Positions 11,000-22,622 of a DNA stretch of 64,000 bases are shown in pieces. The notes beneath the pieces are model-generated. The model searched no databases. It saw only the letters and a program-made list of their open reading frames with translations, and was not told the DNA's origin. A program made the position numbers and the translations under genes. Numbering within the stretch: the first letter of the stretch is position 1; the number at the start of each line of letters is the position of its first letter. The stretch is from assembly GCA_021030905.1 (NCBI GenBank), contig JAGFMI010000028.1, positions 124,001 through 188,000 of the forward strand, read 5' to 3'. The DNA comes from Pyrenula massariospora (taxonomy: Eukaryota > Ascomycota > Eurotiomycetes > Pyrenulales > Pyrenulaceae).

Positions 11000-13058
11000 A
11001 TGCCGAAGTCGGAGTCCTTGGATGCTCTCCTAAATGCGTCGTTACGAGTAAGCAGGCCAGTCGCAGCCTGTTCACGATGCCGATCAGCCAAAATCAAATG
11101 TGACGGAAAGCTCCCAGCGTGTACGGCTTGCGAACGATCCGGCAAGGGTGAATCATGCTCTGGTGCAAATGATGACTTTGCAAAAGGCAAGGAACGTAGC
11201 TATGTTGCCGCACTTGAGTCAGCCTGCGAAAGGCTTGAGAAGCGAATCGCAAATGCTAGAAATGGCACCGAGTTTGATATGGGCGATGTGAGTGGACAGG
11301 GCGGCCAAAATGGATCTCGACCTCCGTTGACTCGCAAAGCGATGAGCGGAGGTAGACAAAGTCGAAAGGAGGCTTCTGAAGTCGATGAGCTAGTCGGAGA
11401 CTTTGGCTATTTGTAAGCTCATAAGGGTTTCCGGGTGGATTTGACTGACCTTTACCAGGTCAATCAATGCGACGTCCAGAGACTTTCCCGGCTTCTCAGA
11501 CACAGTCTCATTCGCTAAATTGATGCTGTTTACTTGCCAAACGCAACCTTTGCCGAAAATGGAGCAGAACCTTCTTCCACCGCGATACCAAGCAATTCCG
11601 CTAATACAGCATTACCTTGACCACATTTACGTGCTGATGCCATTCTTTTCTGAAACCGATTTTATGTCATCTGTCTCTGCAGTCTATCAAGATTCTGGAC
11701 GGTTCTCAAAACAGCCTGATCATTTCATACTTCGGATGGTGTTAGCCATATCTGCTGCATCTTTGTCCCGATCAAGATCTGATTCCAATATGGAGGAGGC
11801 TCTCAGGCACGCGTCAGCTGCGGTGGACCTTGCGGAAGCTGTCATTAACCCAGGATCAGTCGCGACGGTGCAGTCATTACTCTTACTGACCCAGTATTCA
11901 CTTGTCGATCCAGAGCACTTTAGTTGCTGGGATATGATTGGAGTCACTTCCCGGGCCATGGTCGACCTTGGGATCCATCAAGAACCCGCCGCGGACATCA
12001 GAACCTCGAAAGAGCAGCTGGAAATGCGACAAAGAGTGTACTATTGCGTTTTCACACTTGACCGGTAAGCAACATCTGCTTACACAGCAGTGACGATATT
12101 AATATGTTGCAGATATATAAGCATGTCATACCACCGCCCCTTTTCCTTTACAGATGACAGTGCTATCGTCAATCTACCTCCAAGCTCTGTGCCTAGTGTC
12201 AATCACATGAACATACCCCAAAACTCATTATTCCTTCGGTCCCTCAACCCATCGTATCAACTTTTCACGATCAGATTGACACAATCCAAGTTTTACCAGG
12301 AAAGATATTCTGCAAGCCGTTCACCCGTACCGCCAGAGCTCGCCCAATCTCAATCCTTTCACAGTGTCGTCGATGCGTACAATTGGTTTTGCCAAGTTCC
12401 AGCGACCTTACCACCTCAACAAAGCCGAATACTATTGCTGTTTTTCAGGCTCGAACTCTTCTATACCCAGATTCTGGCCCTGTCATCATCTCCCAAAGTA
12501 TCGAACAATGGCGCTTACAATAAGTCCATGATTGTATCCATTGGAACGGAGTATATAATGCAGCTAGCACCAGCCCTTCAAGATCCAGATCGGCATCCAT
12601 TTTTCACGTACGCAGAGGTCCTACGAGTCACTGCCGTTGCCACATCAATTTTGGACGCGCTCTGGTCGAATTATGAAGCTGTTCTTGCAGGCTGGTTGCC
12701 TCCATTACCCGCAAACCTGCAACCGCCACCTCCGCAGACAGTTATTCTACCATATACGGATCTGAAGAGCAACATCTCTCGAATTTTATGTGTGTTGGAG
12801 TCTACCCTACATATCCTAAACATGGCACACCAAAGATGGGGCCAATGTATACATGAGACTAAGGAGAAATATGAAAAGGAAAGCGCTGTAATGATTTCAA
12901 AGCTCAACCTAAGGCTGGACCAAGAACACGCCATTGCAGCACAAACAGTAACACCACCTCCACAACATCAGTCTGTCCTCGCTACGGAACCTCTCACTGT
13001 GTCCACGCAGCAACATGCACCGCAGCAGTCAATCATATCTGGTTACGGGGGATTCTAA
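11000..13058 (+). CDS. Zn2Cys6 transcription factor with fungal-specific domain
   Basis: Three exons (11000-11412, 11459-12064, 12113-13058) with introns of 46 and 48 nt splice in phase to 654 residues. The zinc cluster has Cys at 24, 27, 34, 41, 44 and 53 (CSRCRSAKIKC ... CTACERSGKGESC); the last loop is two residues longer than the common spacing. A helical segment, ERSYVAALESACERLEKRI, follows as the likely dimerisation coiled coil. Exon 2 carries the middle homology region: LIQHYLDHIYVLMPFFSETD, then LLLTQYSLVDPE and WDMIGVTSRAMVDLGIHQE. YHRPFSF at the start of exon 3 is also characteristic. The C-terminus is Gln/Pro-rich. This is a DNA-binding regulator; its targets are unknown. Confidence 0.9.
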
Positions 13059-13716
13059 AATGAGGGACCCGGATCACACGCCATTGTGCTCCGTCTGGTA
13101 TCACAATTCTCTTTCAGCAAGATTGCTGGTATGAGGAGTCTCAACTTGTGCACCTGCTGAAGGTCAATAGTTCTTGGCGTGCTAGCACGTCCAAGTGCAC
13201 ATACAAGCCACGAAGACCCTATCTATTTAACATATAGGGCCGTAAGGCATAATTTATGATGCAGGCCTCGTTGGCTTCGTGGTCAGAGCGGGAATACTCA
13301 TATGCGTCAACAGATGTACGAGGTCAGACAGGGCGTTACCTTTTGATGATTTGCCTACAATAACCCATGGCAAAAAGGAGGATTGGGGTTCATTCAAAAA
13401 AGGCTTCATCGCTTGCTAAGGCGGGTGTCGTAGCGCATATAAAAATCGAGATCATAAATAGCAGAACGTCTCCTTCTGATCGAAAATCCCAGTGCTGATG
13501 TACAAGCCATTTGAATTACAAGGTTCATGGCAATTAAGAATAGTAGCTTCGTTTGTGCGCCTGTGTAGTCTGCCAAGGCTGTGCGGTCCTCTGGCCCAAC
13601 GCTAGCGCCATCACGTGAATTCGTCGGCAACCTCGTTTCATTGAACAAAGACCGTCGTACTCGCATCCTTTCAACCACACCAACTATTCCTATCAAGCTG
13701 CCAACTCCCTCCACCC
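13059..13716. other. Intergenic, no supported gene
   Basis: 3' flank of the transcription factor and leader of the Mediator gene. No ATG in frame with the MED19 reading frame was found between an in-frame stop at about 13642 and 13717, so a short upstream exon could be hidden here. Confidence 0.4.
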
Positions 13717-15392
13717 GTGTCGCTTCAGTCGTACGAAAAGTTTCAAGACGACGGATGGTATTCGGCTTCCCGCGCCGGCTGCGTTGAGCAGCTTGTTCAA
13801 CCCCTCGCTGTCAGCCCAACACCTCTATCCTCTGCTGTATCTATCTTCGCCCCACCGACCGATCGACCTGGATACAGCGACCGCTTCTTTGAAGGCGCAG
13901 AGATACGGTCTCAAGGCTGGTGCCTTCTCTCCATGTCTATACCTTCAAATCGCTCGCGCGCCATACCCTTGTCTCCTGCTTCTCCACCAAGTGAAGGATT
14001 GAAAGAGACGAATCCCCCTCAAAACTCCTTGAAGCGACCACAAAGTCCTCAATCACCATCTTCGTCTATGACCATCACAACCCAGCACCATGATCTTCCC
14101 CACAATCTGCAACAGACATCACCGACCGAGGCGGCGACTTATCCGCAGTCTTTCTCCACGCCCTCCACCGTCCAATCCTCGATCCAGCAGTCTAATTCAA
14201 ACTCGAGCGGAATGATTTCGTCAGAAACCCCTGCCAGCAGCGTTGATGTTTCGATGACAGATTTACAAACAAGTCCGACAAAAGAGCGCGTCCCGCAGGA
14301 GATCGATCGCCAAATTCCGAGCACCGGGAAGCGTGACGCAGATGAAATGATGGGTGCAGATCATTCGGAAGAATCTGCGCCGCCCAGTAAGAGACCTCGG
14401 ACGAGCGAATCGCTCATAGAGGAGGGCACAGGATCAGCGCATGTCACGCAGCCGCAGTCGCAGTCTGCATCGAAAGAAGTTACCCTTGAACAGGTTCAAA
14501 AGGACATGGGCAAAGCCTTTCTTCTATGCAGAAAGCGTAAGACTTCCCGACAACTGTTTCTCTCTATTGCTTCAATTCGTGCTGTTGACACTTTACACTA
14601 GCTAAAGCCAGCCAACCTCCAAGACCAAATCCTAGCCAGAGCTTCATGTCTCTGTACGGCTTGACGCCACTTGTCGCTACAGTCGCAAGGGACGACCCAG
14701 AAAACCCTGGAGAAAAGCTAAACAAATTGAGAAAGTCGTACGATGGCCAAATCAAGGACTTCGGCCTCGCTGGCAGGAACAAAAGCGTAAAGAAAGAGGC
14801 TGACGCAAACGGTTTCATATCCGACGGAATGAAGGCCATGTTACTGTGGCCTGATCATGAATGGCAACTTCAGAAAGTCAACGCAAAACCAATCCAAGTC
14901 GGTGAAGACCTGCAGTCGAAATTGTCGCCAGCTATGAAGCTTGAGCCCGGGATTCCGCGAAACCACAAAGACTGGGAAGACAGGCTTGGGCACGAAAAAT
15001 CAGGACCAAGGCCGCAGCAAGTATTTGTGGATGCGAAGAAAGCCACGCCAGGAGCAGTTTCTGCCAGACCCAACGGTGTAGCGGGGCCAGCGCAACAGGG
15101 ATCAGCCGAAGCAAGCCGTCCAAGACGCGCGAAGAAACGAAGCTATCGCGATAATAGTTTCGCTGGTTATGGCGAAGGATTCATCGATGATCAAGATGAT
15201 GACAATTTCTCCGGTGATGAAGACGGCGGTCGTGGCCCTGGGAGGAAACGGAGGAAAAAGGTAAGAATTGGCTCAGGGTTGGCCCCAATCTAATCAAGCT
15301 GACAAGATCTTTAGGATTCCTTTACCACCGCCTCCCCGGTGGCAATGGAAGGGGGCATTCGAGCGGGAGGGGCCTTGAGCATGAATCGATGA
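13717..15392 (+). CDS. MED19: Mediator of RNA polymerase II transcription subunit 19
   Basis: Three exons (13717-14536, 14602-15260, 15315-15392) splice in phase to 518 residues. The conserved Rox3/Med19 core is in exon 2: SLYGLTPLVATVAR, GEKLNKLRKSYDGQIKDFGL and AGRNKSVKKEAD, then WPDHEWQLQKV. The C-terminus is acidic, then strongly basic (GRKRRKKD), as in fungal Med19. Exon 1 encodes a Ser/Pro/Thr-rich leader with YPQSFSTPSTVQ and SSETPASSVDVSMTD, in keeping with filamentous-fungal Med19. The frame opens at 13717 with GTG, not ATG. The first in-frame ATG is at 13933, which would remove 72 residues. The true start may be an upstream exon or a non-ATG codon. Med19 belongs to the Mediator head and links it to gene-specific activators. 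Confidence 0.88.
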
Positions 15393-15966
15393 CAATGAGC
15401 ACTACGGTTTTGCACTGCCGGCGCATGGCACATAGCATGCGGAATTCGGGTTTATTTTTACGGGACGATCTTCGACGGATTAGTATGAGAATGCGAATAT
15501 CAACCCTAGGATGGTTGACTTTGGAAGCGGCCGTCTCCACAGTTTGGAGGCATGGCGGTGAAAACACCCATAATGGCAAGGCGTTCAAGAGACGATGGAG
15601 CGGGGGCATTGCTTTTGTTATTTGATCCGAGCAGCGGCGCCTATTCCTGGCAGTTGGAATGGCATGGCATGAGCTGGCTGGGCAATATTCTAGCCAGTCG
15701 ACTCGTTGATTTTTGTTTCTATATTTGCTGAAAAATGAGAAATGTAAATTTGATGAACAGGGAGCCGGACCAAATAGCAGACCCTTTTCTGATTGTTGTT
15801 CAGACCGTCCGCCGTGATAATCGTGTTTCTATACGCCTCCTTGCGACCATTCTAGACGGACTACATCACATATATCTATCATTCGGGGTATATTAGAGAC
15901 GTCACAACTCCTGACGCCCAGCCTTGACTCTTCTCTATCAGGTATATATTTAAACCCCCTTCCCAC
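15393..15966. other. Intergenic between convergent genes
   Basis: MED19 and the HET-domain gene end toward each other here. No coding signal was recognised in this 574-bp stretch. Confidence 0.5.
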
Positions 15967-17775
15967 TCAGACAAGCCCAATATCCCTCCCCTCCCCCCCC
16001 CTCGCCCCCATCATCCCCCCATGAACATACGCCTCCCCCACCAACCCAAACCTCCCCTCCCTCCCCTCCCCCTCCGCCCTAACAACCATCGGCAAACAAC
16101 ACCCCTCCAACCACACCACCAAATCCCCCACCCCCGTCCCCCGGGGCACGAGCCCCATCAGCCCGCCGCCCGTGACGGCAAGCACCCGCCCCGCCGCCGC
16201 ACCCATGCTCTGCAGGCTCCTGTCTCGCACCTGCTGCGGCGCGAAGGAGAGGGAGAAGGTAGGGTCTGTGGCGTGGGCGAGGGAGTGCATCATGTGCATA
16301 TGGTTGCGGTCGAAGCGGCGGTCGAACATACCCGCGCGGATGGTGTGCTTGTAGACGTCGTTCAGGTTTTCGCCCGTGGGGTAGGGGTGGGCGGCGAGGG
16401 TGGAGAGGCGGTTGCTTTCCTCCAGCCAGGCGGCGAGGGCGAGTTTTTGGTTCGTGCTCTTCTTCGTATTTTTCTTTGTGGTGGGGGTTGAGGGGCGGAA
16501 GTCGAGGGGGCAGGCGCCGGCGTGGGCGATGGTGTCGGTGATGGTGCCGCGGAAGGTGAGGGTTGTGTTGTCCGCGGAGAGAAGGGGGTGGGGGCGGGGG
16601 ATGGAGGCGGTGGTGAGGATGCTGGTGAAGAGGGAGTCGGTCATGAACATTTGGCGGGTGTAGTCGACGCTGAGGTCGGGGCACCAGGTGGGGAGGTTGG
16701 GGAGGTGGTTGCTGGTGCCGGCGAGGGAGAGCATCATGGTGATTAGTTGGATGGCTTCTTTGTCGTCTTTGGTTTTGGAGGCGTAGGATATGGCGTCTCG
16801 CGCGCAGTCCATGTAGACCTCTTGGGTTGACTTGTGGTAGTCTGGGACCAAGTCGTACTTGCCTAACTGGAGGAAGGCGTAGATCTTGTCCCGGGGATCG
16901 GTGGACTCGTAAGATTTGATGAAACCCATCACGCTACATATCGGCAGGGTATCGGTTTTCCGTTCCCTCTCTTTGAAGTTCTCGAAGATCGATATCGGGT
17001 CACTAAAGGCCATTTCATCCATCTTGGTCTGTCCAAGCCAGGCACACGTGTCCACGGCAAAACGAACCTGATCAGCAATTTGGACGATCTCAGACCAGAC
17101 AAATTGATCATCGCCGCATAGAACTGTGGCATCTCGTGAGCAGCCCACCTCTTGGATAACCCAAACGCGCCGGAAATAGCTACGGCAAAACAAATCTCTC
17201 AAGGCTCTCCAGTCTTTACTCTCAAAGTCCGGAAGCCCATTAGAGCGCAGGTTCTCACTCGTGAGTTTTAATTTTGGGTTGGCCTTTTGCCGATCAAGAA
17301 TTTTCCTTGCAAGGGACACGGCACGCTTGCTATCGCCTGTATGAGGGCCTAGCCAGACAAATACTCGCTCCGCCTTCCGGTAGATCTCGTCCATCCTGGC
17401 AACCTGGCTATTGCGCTCGGGGATATTCTCCTGATCGATACACAATTGGTCGATCCAGAACGTGACTCTCTTCTGTAAGTCTCGCAAATGGTGTAAGACT
17501 TCATAGAGATTTCTAGTGACTGGCAAACTTTGGCCATTGCAGGCAATAGAATGAGGTCGTTCCTTGCCTCCCCATGTATACGACAAAGCATTGTATGGTG
17601 TCTCGCCAATCTTTGTCTCGGCTATGCTACATGATAATGGTTGAGATGCTCGACCAGGGTCAATGTGAACGACTCTAATGTTTTCTGAATCCTGTAGGGG
17701 AGCGTGGTTAAATTCCTGGGTCAGGGTCGGTGTTCTCGAGAGAACGCGAGTCAAAGTAAACAGCCGGTCTGCCAT
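15967..17775 (-). CDS. HET-domain (heterokaryon incompatibility) protein
   Basis: A single exon encodes 602 residues; ATG at 17775 confirmed. The HET domain fills residues ~35-230: IRVVHIDPG, then YNALSYTWGG, FWIDQLCIDQENIPERNSQV, MDEIYRKAERVFVWLG and later RDLFCRSYFRRVWVIQEV. ALSYTWG, the ID.LCIDQ motif and the WVIQE motif are the family's core blocks. The C-terminal half is less conserved and becomes extremely C-rich and then G-rich at the DNA level. HET proteins trigger regulated cell death when genetically different hyphae fuse, or act in related innate-immunity-like responses. No fused second domain (NACHT, ankyrin, WD) is visible, so this is a stand-alone HET protein whose partner is not identifiable here. 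Confidence 0.92.
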   Translation of the reverse strand: MADRLFTLTRVLSRTPTLTQEFNHAPLQDSENIRVVHIDPGRASQPLSCSIAETKIGETPYNALSYTWGGKERPHSIACNGQSLPVTRNLYEVLHHLRDLQKRVTFWIDQLCIDQENIPERNSQVARMDEIYRKAERVFVWLGPHTGDSKRAVSLARKILDRQKANPKLKLTSENLRSNGLPDFESKDWRALRDLFCRSYFRRVWVIQEVGCSRDATVLCGDDQFVWSEIVQIADQVRFAVDTCAWLGQTKMDEMAFSDPISIFENFKERERKTDTLPICSVMGFIKSYESTDPRDKIYAFLQLGKYDLVPDYHKSTQEVYMDCARDAISYASKTKDDKEAIQLITMMLSLAGTSNHLPNLPTWCPDLSVDYTRQMFMTDSLFTSILTTASIPRPHPLLSADNTTLTFRGTITDTIAHAGACPLDFRPSTPTTKKNTKKSTNQKLALAAWLEESNRLSTLAAHPYPTGENLNDVYKHTIRAGMFDRRFDRNHMHMMHSLAHATDPTFSLSFAPQQVRDRSLQSMGAAAGRVLAVTGGGLMGLVPRGTGVGDLVVWLEGCCLPMVVRAEGEGREGRFGLVGEAYVHGGMMGARGGEGRDIGLV

Positions 17776-18783
17776 TGCAAGAGACCAAGGCCCAGATCAT
17801 AGTGTCATGTAGGCGCCAATGGTACAGAAAATGTCACTCAGCTGCGTCCCAGGATGCTGAATTCAACATAATTCGAAGTATCGACAATCACGTGCACCTT
17901 AACATCATCATCGAAAACTGTGTGGGTTTGTGATATTTTTGGTCGTTCGTCTCCTGGAAGTTGGATTCGTACACAAGGGACCTCAGAGCATTAATCAGAC
18001 GCACTCAACACCTTATAGCAGAGTAGATGTGGTCTGAAAACCCGTGACCGACGAGCATCGTCCTTTCCATTGTCACACACGTAGCGAGGCGATGTGTTCA
18101 AGCGACCTATCCGTAAGGTACCGGGTTGGCGATGTTGCAAGGCTGATTTTGTTGCAGAACTTGACCCAGAAAAGATTAGATCGGGCATCAGCATCATGTT
18201 AAATAAAGTGCAAGCTCGGCCCTACAGGATGCGTTATCTGAGACTGCAGTGGATCTGACAGTAGTAGCGCAGGTTTCTCTGGTCCTAGACCGGTGCTTCT
18301 TCGGCTGCGAGTCGTTCGAGTCTTTTCTCTAAGCATTGAAAATAATAAACAACGAGCCATTTTGATGGCCGGCCAAGGCTCCTCCATGGTAAGCATTCGG
18401 AGTCAACCACCGACACGATCTTGCCGGCGCTTGGTCCGAGTGGCTACCAGCATCTTTAGCAGGCGGGACCCCGCAAAAGTTTTCTAGAAGATCTCCTCAA
18501 GCGCAACTTGATTGACTCCTTAGAGGAAAGCTTCATGGATCACCTGCAGAGTGACGAAATGGTTCCTGTCGAGGTTTCAGGGATTAGTCGGTCCATTTCA
18601 TCCTCTTTTTGTGACCCCTCTCGTGGTTCAGAGTCCCATATGTAAAGGACTGATGGCCGCAAGGAAAGAGCAGTGGGTAAAGTCTTCCTAAAGTGAAGCG
18701 TAAGTGGATCTTTGTTTCTTTCTTAGGAGCAGCATCATTTGTGACTGTATTCCTATTATCCACGCCTGAAACTCATAATCACA
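17776..18783. other. Divergent intergenic region, no supported gene
   Basis: About 1 kb between the HET gene and the alpha-galactosidase gene, facing outward on both sides. Only short frames without family resemblance were seen. Confidence 0.5.
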
Positions 18784-20643
18784 ATGCGTGCCTCGCTGTC
18801 AATAGCAGCGGCTACTGTCCTGCTTGCCCGGCCAGCCCTCTCACTATGGCCTATCAATGATTTAGCAGTAACACCTCAGATGGGTTGGGACAACTGGAAC
18901 TTTGCAGGTTGTGACATCAACGAAGAAATCCTCCTAGGGTCGGCAGAGAAAATAGTCCAGTTCGGACTCGCCGACGCTGGCTATAAGTATATTGTACTTG
19001 GTAAGTATATCGGAATTATCGCTATTTGGATCAAGCTTACACACATTGATAGACGATTGTTGGAGCAATGGGAGATATTCAAACGGCTCACTGCGCCCCG
19101 ATTTCAAAAAATTCCCCAATGGCATGGCCGACGTGGCCAACAAACTCCACGCGATGGGGTTGAAGTTTGGGTAAGCCTATCCAAGAAACCCCCGACGTGG
19201 GAGACAAACAATTGAGGTGTCTGGAACAGAATGTATTCGTCTGCAGGAACACTGACCTGCGGCCGGTATGCGGCATCACTTGACAAAGAGGAGATCGATG
19301 CGAAGGTAAGTTATGCTGTGCGAGGACAATCGACTTTGAACGAAGACTAATCCTCCGCAGACATTTGCGAGCTGGGGCGTAGACTATTTAAAGGTAATGC
19401 CGTCAAGTACCATGACAATTTCGAAGATTGACGGTAGGACAGTATGACAATTGCTACAACGAAGGCCGAACCGGGACACCGCAGGTTACCTACAACCGCT
19501 ACAAGAAGATGGGGGACGCTCTCAACGCAACGGGCCGGCCAATATTATACAGTCTCTGCCAATGGGTAAGTAAGACGCTAGATCAATGCGATACTGGGTG
19601 TCAGAAGTCTTGGTACATCCAATACATCCCAGACGGTTGCCAATGCTCACAATTAGATGTGCCACGACTTCTGATACTTAGCCACAAGGATTGAGCCATC
19701 TCTAACAAACCTTCAATAGGGCGAAGACTACCCCTGGAAATGGGCCCAAACCATCTCCAACAGCTGGCGCATAACCGGCGACATAATGGACAGCTTCAAC
19801 CGGCCCGACCCCCGCTGCCCCTGCGACGGCAACGTCGACGACCAAGGCTACAACTGCGCCCTCCCCGGCTTCCACTGCAGCGTCATGAACATCCTCTCCA
19901 AAGTCGCCCACTTCGTCGACAAAGGCATCCCCGGCGCGTGGAACGACCTGGACGCCCTCGAGGTCGGCAACGGCGGCATGACCGACGACGAATACAAAAC
20001 CCACTTCAGCATGTGGGCTGCGGTCAAATCCCCCCTCCTCCTCGGCAACAACGTCGTCGACCTCACCCCAAATTCCCTCTCCATCCTCACCAACCCCGCC
20101 GTTCTCGCCATCAGCCAAGATCCCCTGGGATCTTCCGCAGCACGCCGCTGGCGCTACGAAACCTCCGACCGCGACGCCAACGGCCAGGCCGAGATCCAGC
20201 TCTGGTCCGGGCAGCTGTACGGCGGGGACCAAGTCGTCGTACTACTCAACGGAGGCAACACGACGCGCCGCATGAACGCGACGAGCTACGACATCTTCGG
20301 CGATTCGGGCGAGGGCGGCTCCGCCAAGCAGATCCAGCAGGAGTGGACGGTGCACGATCTGTGGGCGAACCGCATGGACAATGCGACGGCGAGCGCGATC
20401 ATCATGGCGAATGGGACGGATGTGCAGGGCGGCGCGGGGGTGAATGTGACGCAGTACTATTATAATGCGACGGAGATGAGTTATGCGGAGGGGATTAGGG
20501 GGAATGAGACGCTGTTGATGGGGAAGGAGGTGGGGACGTTGGCGGCGGGGGGTGTGATTGAGACGATGGTGCCGAGGCATGGGGTGGCGATGATGAGGTT
20601 GAAGCAGAGGGGGGATGGGTTGAGGAAGAGGGATGAGCTGTGA
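18784..20643 (+). CDS. Alpha-galactosidase (melibiase), GH27, secreted
   Basis: Six exons (18784-19000, 19053-19170, 19230-19305, 19361-19393, 19443-19565, 19720-20643) splice in phase to 496 residues. The N-terminus is a signal peptide (MRASLSIAAATVLLARPALS). The GH27 barrel begins TPQMGWDNWNFAGCDI and continues DDCWSNGR, FPNGMADVANKLHAMGLKFG and MYSSAGTLTCG. YLKYDNCYNEG carries the nucleophile Asp; NDLDALEVGNGGMT carries the acid/base Asp. SQDPLG and a C-terminal beta-sandwich domain follow. The enzyme removes terminal alpha-1,6-galactose from melibiose, raffinose-type sugars and galactomannan outside the cell. Exon 4 is only 33 nt; intron 5 (154 nt) is three times longer than the others. 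The last exon shifts from C-rich to G-rich third positions. Confidence 0.95.
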
Positions 20644-20995
20644 TGGGGTATTTTGTCGTTTTGACGGAGGGGCTTGGAAGGGGTGCGTTTAATGATTGTA
20701 TGTACCTCATAAAAATTATCTTAGTATATACTAAAAGAAGGGTCGTGTATCGAGAATCTCAGCGAGTCCAAGAAAACGAATCTAAAAAGAAAATTCTGGC
20801 ATCTTTCTCGCTATCCCTATAGATATCAGACATAGCCACCTACTCAAAGTCACGTGAACGCTCAGTGCGAGAAGGGTGCTAACTGGAACCCGCCGATATT
20901 GCCAAAAGACCAAGCTACCGGCTTACCATCAAGATTCCCTACTACAATACACGACGCTCCATAACACTCAACACCCACCCACCCACCAAAGAACC
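20644..20995. other. Intergenic between convergent genes
   Basis: About 350 bp between the alpha-galactosidase stop and the dehalogenase stop. The left part is AT-rich (likely 3' UTR); from about 20940 it turns C-rich, continuous with the dehalogenase 3' end. Confidence 0.5.
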
Positions 20996-21826
20996 TCACC
21001 CCCTCCCCTCCCCCCTCGCCTCCTCCTCCACCCTCTCCGCAAACTCCCCCAACGTCCCAAACCGCCACCCATACCCCACCCTCCCCTCCCGATGCAACCA
21101 CTCCTCATCCCCGCCCATCCCCGCCCGCTTCCTCGCAATCCACACGCTCCCCACCCCCACCCTCTTCGCCGGCACATGGTCATGAAACAGGCTCTGCGCC
21201 ACCTGCAGCACCCCGTCCTTCTCGATGCCGAAATCTTGCTTGACGTGCTCGAAGAGGTACGCAAAGTTCCGCGGGTCGGGCTTGTAGCTACCGATGTCCT
21301 CGGCGGTGTAGAGCGCGTCGAAGGGGACGCCGTCGAGGGGGCCCGCGAGGGTGCGCGAGAGGGAGGCGTTGTCGACGTTGGAGAGGGGGGCGAGTTTGAA
21401 GAACTTCGATAGGCGCTGCATGGCGGGGATGGTGTCTGGGAAGGGAACCCAGGTGTCGATGCTGGCGCCGAAGGCGTGGGCGGAGCGAGCGAGGTCGGCG
21501 TCGGAGAGGGTAGAGGCGGGGAGGGAGAGGGTGGTGCGGGCGAAGCGGGTGTAGGCGTCGGCGAGGAGCGTGTCGTAGCGTTTGGAGGGGGTTTCGCGCT
21601 GGAGGGTGTGCTCAATGTCGTTGAAGGCTTTGGCGCAGGTGGCTGGGGAGGTTTTGTAAGGGTGGGTTGCTGGGAGATGGGTGAGGAGCGGGGAGAGGGA
21701 GGTGAGGATGGAGGATTCCCAGTCGATTAGGGTGCCGTAGATGTCGAAGGCGAGGAATTTGTAGGAGTGGAGGGGCTTGTGGGGAACAGTGGGTTCGGGC
21801 ATGGGGAGGGAAGCCGAGTCTGCCAT
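20996..21826 (-). CDS. Haloacid dehalogenase-like hydrolase, type II (HAD superfamily)
   Basis: A single exon encodes 276 residues from the ATG at 21826; the longer frame begins at a TTG. The HAD motifs are in order: motif I FLAFDIYGTLIDWES with the nucleophile Asp, motif II as LAPLSNVDN (Ser/Asn), and motif III YKPDPRNFAYLF with the conserved Lys. A C-terminal QSLFHDHVPAKRVGVGSVWI block is typical of fungal 2-haloacid dehalogenase-type proteins. The cap region contains WVPFPDTIPAMQRL. Family members hydrolyse C-halogen or phosphoester bonds; the physiological substrate cannot be told. The last ~45 residues are encoded by G-rich DNA and are rich in Gly, Arg and Glu, so they may be poorly conserved. 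Confidence 0.88.
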   Translation of the reverse strand: MADSASLPMPEPTVPHKPLHSYKFLAFDIYGTLIDWESSILTSLSPLLTHLPATHPYKTSPATCAKAFNDIEHTLQRETPSKRYDTLLADAYTRFARTTLSLPASTLSDADLARSAHAFGASIDTWVPFPDTIPAMQRLSKFFKLAPLSNVDNASLSRTLAGPLDGVPFDALYTAEDIGSYKPDPRNFAYLFEHVKQDFGIEKDGVLQVAQSLFHDHVPAKRVGVGSVWIARKRAGMGGDEEWLHREGRVGYGWRFGTLGEFAERVEEEARGEGRG

Positions 21827-22622
21827 TTTGGGACTGTGTGAAGCTTTTAAAATATGGCAGACGCGGGTGCTCTGAATATCGAGCTGCAAAGAAAAGAGGA
21901 TGGGATTTAGAGTTTGATTCAACGATTAATGCCAACCCTTTAGCTCATGAGATAGAGCTACCTGACAAGTGCTGTATTTGAATTGGAGAGAGTACCACTG
22001 TTCTATACATACCTACCTACCGTGTGGATAAAGGATGATAACAGAAGCCGGAGAGCAGCGGTACGCCTTGTGATCGGACTACGCTGCAACTTCCCCGCTT
22101 ATGACGTCCATTCAATTGATCCTTCAGGGCCTAAAGGCTCAGAAGTAGAATGCGCTTGGCGCGTTGAGAGCCGTCAACGGACGTTGGTTGCAAGCAAAGG
22201 ATTATCTAAGGCGGGAGCAATGGTATGCTCCAGACGCTGTTGAGGGGGCGGGAGAACGGGGTGCACGTTAATTGAAGGATGGTGCGTCGACAGACGAGGA
22301 GCGAACTTCGACATTGACTCTGAGCCTGCGTTTGAGGAGAGTTGCTCGAGCTGAGAGACTTAGGCGCGCTCATGCGTTATAGACCAGGCGTTCTATGTGA
22401 TTACTGGTCTAGTTGAAGGAGATGGCAGGGAGAAAGGTCGGGAGGTCGGCCTTGTCATTGCCAAGAAAACGGGGTAGTGATCGTCACAAGGGTACATGTG
22501 CGATACGATGGTGAGAAACATTTCCCCAAGTGAACGCTGCCAACCTTGTAACACGATGTGACCTCTACTCAGAGCCTTGCAACCTGGCCTTCTTCCCCTC
22601 CTCCTGAGGGTTCACTTGTAGG
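21827..22622. other. Divergent intergenic region, no supported gene
   Basis: About 0.8 kb between the dehalogenase and GPI11 starts, holding both promoters. No gene-like frame. Confidence 0.5.

Noticed and set aside
16079-16684. 201-codon minus-strand frame, rich in Arg/Pro/His
   Set aside because: An out-of-frame shadow of the HET gene caused by its C/G block structure; similar shadows occur over the other blocked genes.
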